From: Sulfurimonas sp.
GTDB lineage: Bacteria > Campylobacterota > Campylobacteria > Campylobacterales > Sulfurimonadaceae
DNA length: 64,000 nt
Assembly: GCA_016744115.1 (NCBI GenBank)
Contig: JADGEZ010000001.1
Coordinates: 16,777-80,776 of the forward strand
Reading direction: 5' to 3'
Below the pieces are notes generated by a model, which was given only the letters and a program-made list of their open reading frames with translations, made no database searches and was not told the origin of the DNA. Of the stretch, positions 28,609 to 37,005 are shown in pieces; positions within the stretch are counted from its first letter, which is position 1, and every line of letters begins with the position of its first letter. The translations under genes were made by a program, and so were the position numbers.

Positions 28609-31239
28609 CTATGCTTGAAGTGATTGTAACTGCTCTAAAACTTTTACTTGTTTTGTTTTGGCATCGGTTAAACTCTCACGATTTTTCACTAAAACATCTT
28701 CAGGTGCATTGGCTACAAATCTTTCATTGTTTAACATAGCGTTTAATTTATCTATCTCTCGCTGCAATTTTTCATCTTGTTTTGTAAGTTTTTTAATAAT
28801 AGAACTTAAATCAATAGAATCAGTTGGAATAAAAGTCTCACAAAGGTCAGATATATCACTCACAGCATTGTCGATTTTAGAATCTGTAAATTCTACCACA
28901 GCAACTTTTGCAAGTTTTAAAATAAAAGGAAGCATCATTTTTTTGTCGTCTCCGCTGATATTATCTATTTTTACAAAAGCTTTCTCGATTTTTTGGTTTG
29001 CTAAATCAACAAGAACTTTAGCTCGTCTAATGGATACAATCGCATCCATAATAATCTCAAATTTTTTCTCTTCTTTTTCTCTTTTTTTTGTTTTATGAGG
29101 GTAAGGCATAAGCATAATAGACTCACTCGTCTCTAATGAAGTTCCAGATAACTCATGATAAAGGTATTCGGTAATAAAGGGCATAAAAGGATGAAGGAGT
29201 TTCATAGCATCTTTAAATATAGATCCAAGTTCTGAAATAGAGTCTTTATCAGCCTTAGAAAGCTCAATCCCCCAACCACAAAATTCATTCCAAATAAATT
29301 TATAAAGAGTAAGTGCCGCATCATTAAACTTGTACTCATCTAGGTATGCACGAACCTCTTTTGTTGCAAAGTTCAGCCTTGATGCCATATACTTACCAAG
29401 CTCAGTTTTTAGACAAAAACCACCTAAGTCAGAGAATGTGCTTACATTCATTTGCAAGTATTTTGAGGCATTGTAAAGTTTGTTTGTAAAATTACGGTTT
29501 TGTTCAAGTTTTTCTGTACTCATGCGAATATCACGCCCTTGAGCCGCAGATACGGCAAGGGTAAAGCGTAAAATATCAGCTGAGTATTGGTTTACCATAT
29601 CAAGAGGGTCTATAACATTAGCCTTTGATTTGGACATTTTATCCCCTTTTTCATCACGAACTAGGGCGTGAAGGTAGATATGATTAAATGGAAGTTGTCC
29701 ATTAAAATACTCACCCATCATCATCATTCTAGCTACCCAAAAGAAAAGAATATCAAAACCTGTGATAAGAAGTGTATTTGGATAAAAATCTTTCATATCA
29801 CTTGATTGAAAAAGCTTATCCATCTCCGTATCTCCATTTCCCCAACCTAAGGTTGAAAATGGCCATAAAGCAGAAGAGAACCAAGTATCAAGCACATCAG
29901 GATCTTGTTTGAGATTTTTAGAAGCACATTTAGGACAAGCATCAGGGGCTTCCTCTTGAGATGCAAACTCATGGTCACAAGAGAGACAGTAAAATACTGG
30001 TATCTGATGTCCCCACCAAAGTTGTCTGGATATACACCAATCACGCAGTTCTCCCATCCACGAGTTATAAGAGTTTATCCAATGAGGAGGAAAAAAAGTT
30101 GCTTCACCAGCATTTGTTTTCTCGATAGACTTACGAGCCACTTCTTTACGCAAAAACCATTGTTTAGAGATGTAAGGTTCTACAACATTTTTACATCTAT
30201 AGCAGTGTCCAACAGGATGCTTATGATCTTCAATTTTTACAATAAAACCCTCTTCATCAAGGCGTTTAACGATTAGCTCACGAGCTTTGAGTCTATCTAA
30301 ACCTTTAAACTCTTCTGCATAATCGTTAAGAATCCCTTTTTCATCAAAAACTGTAATGAACTCTAGGTTATGGCGTTTTCCTACTTCATAATCGTTTTGG
30401 TCATGTGCTGGAGTTACCTTAACCACACCTGTACCAAACTCCATATCTACATGAGTATCGGCGATGATAGTTACTTCACGACTTAAAAGTGGAAGACGGA
30501 TTTTTTTACCTATAAGCTTTTTGTATCTCGTATCATCAGGATGAACCATAACAGCAGTATCGCCAAAGTATGTTTCAGGTCTCGTAGTTGCAACTTCTAC
30601 AAATCCACTTCCTTCAGCAAAAGGGTACTTAATATGATAAAAATTTCCATTAGTCTCTTCATGTTCAACTTCTATGTCACTTAATGCACCATCGTGTGTA
30701 CACCAATTTACCATGTAGTTTCCACGAATAATCAAGCCCTCATTATAAAGTTTTACAAAGGCTTCTTTTACGCCTGTTTGAAGTCCCTCATCCATAGTGA
30801 AGCGTTCTCTTTCCCACGCAGGAGAGACTCCTATGTGACGAAGTTGCTCTGTCATAATTCCAGCAGATTCTTCTTTCCAAGCCCAAACTCTTTGTAAAAA
30901 TTTCTCACGACCCAACTCTTCTTTTGTAGTACCCTCAGCTAGGAGTTGTTTCTCTACAACATTTTGCGTAGCGATACCAGCGTGATCCGTCCCAGGTTGC
31001 CAAAGAGTTTTATACCCATCCATACGCTTATAACGAGTGATAATATCTTGAAGCGTAAAGGTAAGGGCATGACCAATATGTAAACGACCTGTAACATTTG
31101 GTGGTGGCATCATGATTGAGAAGTTTTTTCCCTCTTTTTGAAGTGCTTTGTTTGCATCAACTTCAAAGTACTTTCTCTCTTCCCAGATTTTATAAAATTT
31201 GTTTTCTATTTTTTGTGCTTCGTAGCTGTTTTGTGACAT
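28609..31239 (-). CDS. valS: Valyl-tRNA synthetase
   Basis: Class I synthetase charging tRNA-Val, 876 residues. HIGH motif (54-57 in GRLHIGHALTF), KMSKS in EKGDKMSKSKANVIDP, an editing domain with TTRPETYFGDTAVMVHP, a zinc-like Cys cluster (CLSCDHEFASQEEAPDACPKC) and the C-terminal coiled coil (EKLQREIDKLNAML) specific to ValS. It is divergent from the polysaccharide operon. Confidence 0.97.
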   Translation of the reverse strand: MSQNSYEAQKIENKFYKIWEERKYFEVDANKALQKEGKNFSIMMPPPNVTGRLHIGHALTFTLQDIITRYKRMDGYKTLWQPGTDHAGIATQNVVEKQLLAEGTTKEELGREKFLQRVWAWKEESAGIMTEQLRHIGVSPAWERERFTMDEGLQTGVKEAFVKLYNEGLIIRGNYMVNWCTHDGALSDIEVEHEETNGNFYHIKYPFAEGSGFVEVATTRPETYFGDTAVMVHPDDTRYKKLIGKKIRLPLLSREVTIIADTHVDMEFGTGVVKVTPAHDQNDYEVGKRHNLEFITVFDEKGILNDYAEEFKGLDRLKARELIVKRLDEEGFIVKIEDHKHPVGHCYRCKNVVEPYISKQWFLRKEVARKSIEKTNAGEATFFPPHWINSYNSWMGELRDWCISRQLWWGHQIPVFYCLSCDHEFASQEEAPDACPKCASKNLKQDPDVLDTWFSSALWPFSTLGWGNGDTEMDKLFQSSDMKDFYPNTLLITGFDILFFWVARMMMMGEYFNGQLPFNHIYLHALVRDEKGDKMSKSKANVIDPLDMVNQYSADILRFTLAVSAAQGRDIRMSTEKLEQNRNFTNKLYNASKYLQMNVSTFSDLGGFCLKTELGKYMASRLNFATKEVRAYLDEYKFNDAALTLYKFIWNEFCGWGIELSKADKDSISELGSIFKDAMKLLHPFMPFITEYLYHELSGTSLETSESIMLMPYPHKTKKREKEEKKFEIIMDAIVSIRRAKVLVDLANQKIEKAFVKIDNISGDDKKMMLPFILKLAKVAVVEFTDSKIDNAVSDISDLCETFIPTDSIDLSSIIKKLTKQDEKLQREIDKLNAMLNNERFVANAPEDVLVKNRESLTDAKTKQVKVLEQLQSLQA

Positions 31240-31321
31240 ATAATCGCCTTGATATGTTTTTATTTAATTTGCGATTATATCTCTTATGATGTTAAGAAGT
31301 AATTAACACTTAAAGTATATT

Positions 31322-31330
31322 TGTTATAAT
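31322..31330 (+). promoter_or_regulatory. Extended -10 promoter of the polysaccharide operon
   Basis: TGTTATAAT fits the extended -10 consensus (TGnTATAAT) and ends 30 bases before the ATG of the first glycosyltransferase. No -35 box is evident. It would drive the five-gene run 31361-35820. Confidence 0.55.
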
Positions 31331-31360
31331 TTCTAAAAAATATAACTTTAAAGAAATATT

Positions 31361-32107
31361 ATGAATACTCGACCTTTAGTATCAGTCATCACAGTAGTTT
31401 TTAACGGTGAAGCACATCTTGAAGAAACTATCAAAAGTGTACTCAATCAAACTTATGAAAATATAGAATATATTATAATTGATGGTGGTTCTACGGATGG
31501 AACTCTTGGTATTATTAAGAAATATGAAGATAGAATAACTTATTGGATTAGTGAAAGTGATGAGGGGATTAGCGATGCTTTTAACAAAGGTGTAAAACAA
31601 TCAAACGGCTATGTATTAATGCTCAATGCTGGAGACATCTTTAAATCTCAGAACATTATACAAGAGTGTAGTAAAGATTTAACTGGAGATATAATTTCTT
31701 TTGAGGTGCTAAGTATTGCAGGAAAAAAAGTAGGTTTAGCACATTATAAAGAAGAAACTGATTTAAGATTAGCTAGAGTACCCCATCAAGGTACTTTTGT
31801 ACATAAAAACTTTTATACTCAACATGCTGGCTATTCATTAGCTTTTAAAATACGGATGGATTATGAGTTTTTTGCTAGAAGCATTAAAATTGTTAAGCCT
31901 AAATTAATTAAGAATACAATAGTTATATATGATAATGATGGTATATCCAGTACATTGAAAAATAAGTTTAGATTTGAGATGGAGGGTTTAATTATAGAGT
32001 ATTTATATTTTAATAAAAATATTCTATATCTTTTTACAAGGTCAATTTATAGAGTGCTTAAGAGTATAATCTCAAGTACTTTAAGAAATTTTGGTATAAG
32101 AAAGTGA
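31361..32107 (+). CDS. Family 2 glycosyltransferase (first)
   Basis: 248 residues, GT-A fold. VSVITVVFNGEAHLEETIKS and IDGGSTDGTLGII mark the nucleotide-sugar pocket, and MLNAGD takes the place of the DxD metal motif. ESDEGISDAFNKGV is typical of sugar transferases of the WcaA/ colanic-acid-like type. It leads an operon whose last gene is a lipid-carrier primer enzyme, so it likely adds a sugar to a lipid-linked glycan. The next gene starts 4 bases before its end. Confidence 0.85.
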   Translation: MNTRPLVSVITVVFNGEAHLEETIKSVLNQTYENIEYIIIDGGSTDGTLGIIKKYEDRITYWISESDEGISDAFNKGVKQSNGYVLMLNAGDIFKSQNIIQECSKDLTGDIISFEVLSIAGKKVGLAHYKEETDLRLARVPHQGTFVHKNFYTQHAGYSLAFKIRMDYEFFARSIKIVKPKLIKNTIVIYDNDGISSTLKNKFRFEMEGLIIEYLYFNKNILYLFTRSIYRVLKSIISSTLRNFGIRK

Positions 32108-33087
32108 AAAAAATACTTATTATACATACTTTTGGACTTGGGGATATGATAATGTTCACCCCCACACTTCAAATAATTCATGAACTCTATCCAAATGCTA
32201 AAATAGACTTTCTTCTCTTTCAAAAACTCTCAGGAGAGGTCATTAAATATTGTGAAAAAATAAATAATATATATTACAGCAGCTTTAAGTTCAAAGATAT
32301 TTTAAAAAGTATTTTATTTCTTAGAAGTATAAAATATGATTTAAGTATTTCTACATCAGGAACAAGTGTATATAAGGCTTCTATATTGTCATATTTAATT
32401 GCTTCAAAGCAAAGAGTCGGAGAACTTAAGAAAATTAAGATACCGTTTTATACCAAAACAATACAATATGTAGAAAACATTCATAGAGTTGAAAATAATT
32501 TGAATTTAATGAATGCTTCTATACAAAATGCAAAACCTTTTTTTTGCATTAACAAGAATGTAAAAAATATTTTAGATTTAAATACAGATAAGCTAAATAT
32601 ATGTATTCATGCTGGTTCTAATCTTAAATTTAAAAATAAACGATGGGCAAAGGAATATTTTATTGTACTGATAAAATTACTATTAAATAAATATAACTGT
32701 AATATATATATTATCTCAGGAAAAGATGAACTTGAAGTATCTCGGTATATTAGTGAAAAAACTCGCACTAAACTCATTGAGGATAAGTTTTTACATGAAA
32801 TAGCTTATTTTATGTCAAATTGTGATGTGATGATTAATACTGATTCTGGTCTTGGACATATAGCATCTTGTTTTGATATGAAGATTTTTACAATCTTTGG
32901 TCCAGCTAAAGAGTATAAAGTGAAGCCATTTTCTAAGAATGCTTATAGCATTAAACTAAGTTTAGATTGTCAGCCTTGCTATGGTAAAAGAGCGGTATTT
33001 TGTAAAAATATTGAATGCCTAAATAATTTAGAACCTTTAAAAGTTTTTGAAGAAATTTCTATAGTATTGGATAAAAATGATAAATAA
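32104..33087 (+). CDS. Family 9 glycosyltransferase (heptosyltransferase-like)
   Basis: 327 residues. N-terminal LIIHTFGLGDMIMFTPTLQII and the late HAGSNLKFKNKRW, NTDSGLGHIASCF and FTIFGPA are GT9 landmarks. Unlike waaC at 15.3 kb, this copy lies in a variable polysaccharide cluster and has an unusual Cys-rich tail (CQPCYGKRAVFCKNIECL), a form seen in WaaF/RfaF-type enzymes. It overlaps the neighbours at both ends, so translation is coupled. Confidence 0.82.
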   Translation: MKKILIIHTFGLGDMIMFTPTLQIIHELYPNAKIDFLLFQKLSGEVIKYCEKINNIYYSSFKFKDILKSILFLRSIKYDLSISTSGTSVYKASILSYLIASKQRVGELKKIKIPFYTKTIQYVENIHRVENNLNLMNASIQNAKPFFCINKNVKNILDLNTDKLNICIHAGSNLKFKNKRWAKEYFIVLIKLLLNKYNCNIYIISGKDELEVSRYISEKTRTKLIEDKFLHEIAYFMSNCDVMINTDSGLGHIASCFDMKIFTIFGPAKEYKVKPFSKNAYSIKLSLDCQPCYGKRAVFCKNIECLNNLEPLKVFEEISIVLDKNDK

Positions 33088-33826
33088 ATTGGTTTCTGTA
33101 ATCATGCCATCATATAATTCTATGAAACATATCTCAGATGCAATTGACTCAGTGCTTAATCAAACATATAAGTATTGGGAATTAATTATAGTAGATGATA
33201 AATCGCCAGATAATGCAAATCATATTATTAAGAAATATATTGAGCTAGATAAAAGAATCATATTAATCAAGTTAGAAGAAAACAGCGGTGCCGCAGTCGC
33301 TAGAAACATTGCTATAAAAGAAGCCAAAGGTAGATATATAGCTTTTTTAGATTCTGATGATTTATGGCTTACTCAAAAGTTAGAAAGACAGATACAGTTT
33401 ATGATTGATAACAAATGTGCATTATCTTATAGTAATTATAATACGATAAATGAAAATGGTGAGATGCTGAGTAAAGTAATAAGACCACCATTAAAATTAA
33501 CATATAACAAACTTTTAAAATCCAACTATATAGGCTGTTTAACTGCAATTTATGATACAAATATAATTGGAAAGGTTTATATGCCTCTGATTAAAAAAAG
33601 ACAAGACTATGCTTTATGGCTAAAAATATTAAAAAAAATAGATTTTGCATATGCTATAGATGAAAATTTGGCTACATACAGAATTATGTTAAATTCTATC
33701 TCTAGTAACAAACTGAAACTTTTAAAATATAATTATATGCTGTTTAGAAAGTATGAAAATTTTTCTATTGTAAAATCTGTGTATTATTTAACTTGGAATA
33801 TTTTCATAAGGGTGACTATGAGATGA
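33077..33826 (+). CDS. Family 2 glycosyltransferase (second)
   Basis: 249 residues. VSVIMPSYNSMKHISDAIDS, IVDDKSPDNANHI and FLDSDDLW give the GT-A nucleotide-sugar and metal (DSDD) sites. KRQDYALWLKIL is the acceptor-side motif often seen in capsule and LPS transferases. Highly AT-rich. Overlaps GT9 by 11 bases and the epimerase start by 4 (ATGA). Confidence 0.85.
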   Translation: MINKLVSVIMPSYNSMKHISDAIDSVLNQTYKYWELIIVDDKSPDNANHIIKKYIELDKRIILIKLEENSGAAVARNIAIKEAKGRYIAFLDSDDLWLTQKLERQIQFMIDNKCALSYSNYNTINENGEMLSKVIRPPLKLTYNKLLKSNYIGCLTAIYDTNIIGKVYMPLIKKRQDYALWLKILKKIDFAYAIDENLATYRIMLNSISSNKLKLLKYNYMLFRKYENFSIVKSVYYLTWNIFIRVTMR

Positions 33827-34797
33827 TAACATTAATAGGTGGTTCAGGTTTCATTGGGACAAGATTAGCTAGTAGATTATTCAATAACTCAAAAAAATTT
33901 AAGATAATAGATAAACAGATGAGTAAAGTTTTTAATATCACTTGTGCTGTTGCTGATGTAAGAGATATTGATTCTATAAGAAAAGAGTTATCAAATGATG
34001 CAGTTATTATAAATTTAGCAGCAGAACATAGAGATGATGTCAGTCCAAAAAGTTTGTATGACGATGTTAATGTTCAGGGGGCAAAAAACATATGCGAGAT
34101 AGCAGAAGAAAAAAAAATAAGTACAATTATATTTACAAGTAGTGTAGCAGTTTATGGTTTTGCACCTATTAATACGGATGAAAATGGTAAGATTAATTAT
34201 TTTAATGATTATGGGCGTACGAAATATGAGGCTGAACTTGTATATAAAAAATGGCAAGCTAAAGATCCTCAAGCACGAAAACTTGTCATAATAAGACCGA
34301 CTGTAGTTTTTGGTGAAAACAATAGAGGCAATGTATATAATTTATTTAAACAAATTTCTATGGGTAAATTTATTATGATTGGTAATGGAAACAACTCTAA
34401 ATCAATGGCATATGTAGAAAATTTAGCAGCTTTTATAGAATATAGTTTAAGCTTTGAAAATGGTGTACATATTTATAACTATATTGATAAACCCGATATA
34501 ACAATGAATGTATTGATAGAAAATATTTTTAAAGCTTTTGGTAAAAAAGATAAAATAAAGTTACGAGTACCTTACCTGATTGCCTATCTTATCGGAAATA
34601 TTTTTGATATTCTTTCAAAAATTACAGGGAAAAAATTTACGATTAGTTCTATTAGAATAAAGAAATTTTGTATGGACAGTATGTATAATACTAATATGCA
34701 AAAGACAGGCTTTATTCCACCAGTAAAAATAGAAGATGCTTTACTCAAAACAATCAAATATGAATTTACAGATAATAATAATAATAATAATAGATAA
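33823..34797 (+). CDS. NAD-dependent epimerase/dehydratase
   Basis: About 324 residues, extended short-chain dehydrogenase for nucleotide sugars. Cofactor loop GGSGFIGTRLASRLF, SSVAVYG and the catalytic DYGRTKYEAELVY (Tyr-x3-Lys). I start it at the ATG at 33823, which overlaps the previous stop as ATGA, not at 33793 inside the glycosyltransferase. The protein ends in D-N6-R, encoded by a run of seven ATA/AAT triplets. Substrate unknown. Confidence 0.85.
   Translation: MITLIGGSGFIGTRLASRLFNNSKKFKIIDKQMSKVFNITCAVADVRDIDSIRKELSNDAVIINLAAEHRDDVSPKSLYDDVNVQGAKNICEIAEEKKISTIIFTSSVAVYGFAPINTDENGKINYFNDYGRTKYEAELVYKKWQAKDPQARKLVIIRPTVVFGENNRGNVYNLFKQISMGKFIMIGNGNNSKSMAYVENLAAFIEYSLSFENGVHIYNYIDKPDITMNVLIENIFKAFGKKDKIKLRVPYLIAYLIGNIFDILSKITGKKFTISSIRIKKFCMDSMYNTNMQKTGFIPPVKIEDALLKTIKYEFTDNNNNNNR
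34772..34792 (+). repeat. Trinucleotide repeat (ATA)7
   Basis: Seven perfect ATA units in the last codons of the epimerase, encoding an Asn run just before the stop. Length changes would keep the frame but alter the C-terminal tail. Confidence 0.9.
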
Positions 34798-34821
34798 TCT
34801 AATATTTGAAAAAGGAAATTT

Positions 34822-35820
34822 ATGATGATGGAAATCAGTTACTTAATTGTAGTATTTTTAGTATCATTTTGTATCATTTATTTTCTAGTAAAATATAAAA
34901 ATGTCATCAATATACAAGCTCACATCAACCATCGTTCTTTACATACTGTTACAGTACCTAACTCAGGTGGAATAGCAATCTTCATAGCTTTTATTATAGG
35001 TTTAGTCCTCTTAGATGTAGAGGTAGGTTATGAAGTAGTTTTATCTATGAGTATAGTTTTTGTATTTGGTTTATATGATGATATATATACTGCTAGTACT
35101 CGAGAAAAATTTTTAGTTTTGTTTTTAGTTGCGAATATACTTTTTTTTAATGCTTATGAGATAAAATACTTAGGAACTTATCTAGGATATGATATACAAA
35201 TATCAAGTTTTGCTTCTTACATATTTTTAGTATTTGTGATTGTCGGTTTTATTAATGGAATGAATCTCATAGATGGTTTAGATGGTTTAGTCTCAACAAT
35301 TGGTATAATTATTTTAAGTTCATTTTTATATATAGGACTCAAAGTTTCTGATCAATTTTTAATTTCAATAACATCTTTATATATAGCATCACTCCTTGGC
35401 TATTTATATTTTAACTGGTCTCCAGCCAAAATTTTTATGGGCGATAACGGGAGTTTACCCTTAGGTTTGATTATAGCTATTATTGCTATCCATTGTGTTC
35501 AAATGCAGTATATTACTCCTATATCTATCTTGATGCTTGCAGCTTTTCCTATACTAGATACTTTTTTTGTCATAACACAAAGAATACGCTCAGGTAAAAG
35601 TCCTTTTGTAGCAGATAAATCACACATTCACCATATTGTATATAGACAACAAAAAAATAAGACTTCAAGAACAGTCATTATTTTAGGTTTAATGCAATTA
35701 CTTCTTAGCTATATAGGTCTTGGCTTTAAAATCAAAGATGATAGTCTAATTTTAGGATTATTTATCTTAGTTTTTTTAATACTGTACTTCACATTAAGCC
35801 CCTGTAAAGAAAAACTATAA
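34822..35820 (+). CDS. Polyprenyl-phosphate sugar-phosphate transferase (WecA/MraY family)
   Basis: 332 residues with about nine membrane segments. It transfers a sugar-1-phosphate to undecaprenyl phosphate, starting an O-antigen-like or enterobacterial-common-antigen-like glycan. Motifs: HTVTVPNSGGIAIF, YDDIYTAST, NLIDGLDGLV (Mg-binding), FMGDNGSLPLG and the periplasm-distal HIHH (DKSHIHHIVYRQ). RBS AAAGGAAA precedes ATG; the tripled ATG at 34822-34830 leaves the exact start open. It closes the polysaccharide run. Confidence 0.9.
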   Translation: MMMEISYLIVVFLVSFCIIYFLVKYKNVINIQAHINHRSLHTVTVPNSGGIAIFIAFIIGLVLLDVEVGYEVVLSMSIVFVFGLYDDIYTASTREKFLVLFLVANILFFNAYEIKYLGTYLGYDIQISSFASYIFLVFVIVGFINGMNLIDGLDGLVSTIGIIILSSFLYIGLKVSDQFLISITSLYIASLLGYLYFNWSPAKIFMGDNGSLPLGLIIAIIAIHCVQMQYITPISILMLAAFPILDTFFVITQRIRSGKSPFVADKSHIHHIVYRQQKNKTSRTVIILGLMQLLLSYIGLGFKIKDDSLILGLFILVFLILYFTLSPCKEKL

Positions 35821-35840
35821 ACTTTTCATAAAATTTTATT

Positions 35841-36101
35841 TTAACTTTTAAAAAAATCTAATACATTTACATCTAAAGCCTTAGCTATTTTGTATATATG
35901 TTCTAAATTGAATCGCCTATTTTTTGTATAATTTTCTGCATTAGCATAAAATGCAGAAGATTTTTGTCCTATCATTAAAGCTAACTCCAATTGAGTTACT
36001 CCTTTATCTTGTCTAGCTTTTTTTATATTCCTTGCTACGAGTTTTATGAACTCCTTAATCTCTTTTTCTTCAGCCACACATAAGTTCTCAAATACACTCA
36101 A
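35841..36101 (-). CDS. XRE-family transcriptional regulator
   Basis: 86-residue helix-turn-helix protein. ARQDKGVTQLELALMIGQKSSAFYANAENY followed by YKIAKALDVNVLDFF is a typical Cro/C1 HTH. No second domain. It is divergent from the GGDEF gene and probably binds the palindrome in the shared 160-base spacer. Target unknown. Confidence 0.85.
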   Translation of the reverse strand: MSVFENLCVAEEKEIKEFIKLVARNIKKARQDKGVTQLELALMIGQKSSAFYANAENYTKNRRFNLEHIYKIAKALDVNVLDFFKS

Positions 36102-36112
36102 AATTGCTCCTT

Positions 36113-36140
36113 ATTATTAATTTATAAGTTAATTAATAAT
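36113..36140. promoter_or_regulatory. Inverted repeat upstream of the XRE regulator
   Basis: ATTATTAA and TTAATAAT arms separated by 12 bases, starting 12 bases upstream of the XRE start codon. The position fits autoregulation and control of the divergent GGDEF gene. AT-rich context lowers confidence. The rest of 36102-36261 carries the N-terminal reading frame noted for the GGDEF gene. Confidence 0.35.
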
Positions 36141-36261
36141 CTTTTAAATTATATGTAGTTACAATCTATGAAGCAATCTCTTATGAGTTACTGACTTATG
36201 GGCTATTAAAGGTGATACTATTTATAATTCAATAGATACAATTCTTAATAATGCTTCATTA

Positions 36262-37005
36262 TTGGTTTATATACTAAACCCTCAAAACAATAAAGTTATT
36301 TATAGTAATGCAAAATGTATTGAGGAATTTGGGGACTTCAACGGTATGGACATTAAACTTGTAGAAAAAAAATTTATAAATAGCAAACATTATATTTTTA
36401 AAGAAAGTATCATACTATGGGAAAACAATATTGAAGTTAAACTAAGGATTTGTATAGACATTACCCACTATAAATATACACAAGAGAAAATCATGAAACT
36501 AGCTTATTATGATGATTTAACAAAACTAGCAAACAGAGTACTTTTTAAAGAGTATTTACTTCAAGCGGCACATAATTCTATCAGAACTACTCATTACCAC
36601 GCACTTTTATTCATAGACTTGGATGATTTTAAAATTATTAATGATAAATTAGGGCATCATATAGGAGATAAAGTTCTCTATGAAGTTGCTATGAGAATTA
36701 AATCTTGTATTCGTGATAACGATATAGTTGCAAGATTAGGCGGCGATGAATTTGTTGTACTCATAGACACCCATGAAAAAGAAAGAAAATATATAGAAGA
36801 CAGCTTAATAAATGTTATAAATAAAATTCTTTTTTCTATTGAAAACCCCTACCCTATCTTAAAAAATAAGTTCTCCATTAGTGCTAGTATAGGGATTAAA
36901 CTATTTAATACTGAGCCATCTTCAATAGATGAGTTGATTATTCATGCAGATATTGCAATGTATAAGGCTAAGTCAAATGGTAAAAACACTTTTTTTATAT
37001 CATAA
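36262..37005 (+). CDS. Diguanylate cyclase (PAS-like N-terminus, GGDEF), 5' end probably frameshifted
   Basis: Makes cyclic di-GMP from two GTP. The catalytic GGDEF sits in ARLGGDEFVVLID, with an RxxD inhibitory site (RDND) five residues before it, so feedback control is likely. The frame given starts with TTG and cuts into a PAS-like domain. Upstream codons continue the protein (MAIKGDTIYNSIDTILNNASLL) only if one G is removed from the GGG at 36200-36202, giving ATG at 36198. The full protein would then be about 268 residues. The 3' end overlaps the ABC-F gene by 6 bases. Confidence 0.85.
   Translation: MVYILNPQNNKVIYSNAKCIEEFGDFNGMDIKLVEKKFINSKHYIFKESIILWENNIEVKLRICIDITHYKYTQEKIMKLAYYDDLTKLANRVLFKEYLLQAAHNSIRTTHYHALLFIDLDDFKIINDKLGHHIGDKVLYEVAMRIKSCIRDNDIVARLGGDEFVVLIDTHEKERKYIEDSLINVINKILFSIENPYPILKNKFSISASIGIKLFNTEPSSIDELIIHADIAMYKAKSNGKNTFFIS

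Noticed and set aside
28658..29098. 146-codon plus-strand ORF inside valS
   Set aside because: Lies antisense to the conserved C-terminal part of valS; low-complexity Ser/Phe-rich translation is typical of a shadow frame.
31361..35820. Prophage or integrative element around the polysaccharide genes
   Set aside because: No integrase, structural phage gene, or flanking direct repeat was seen; tRNA-Arg is 10 kb away.
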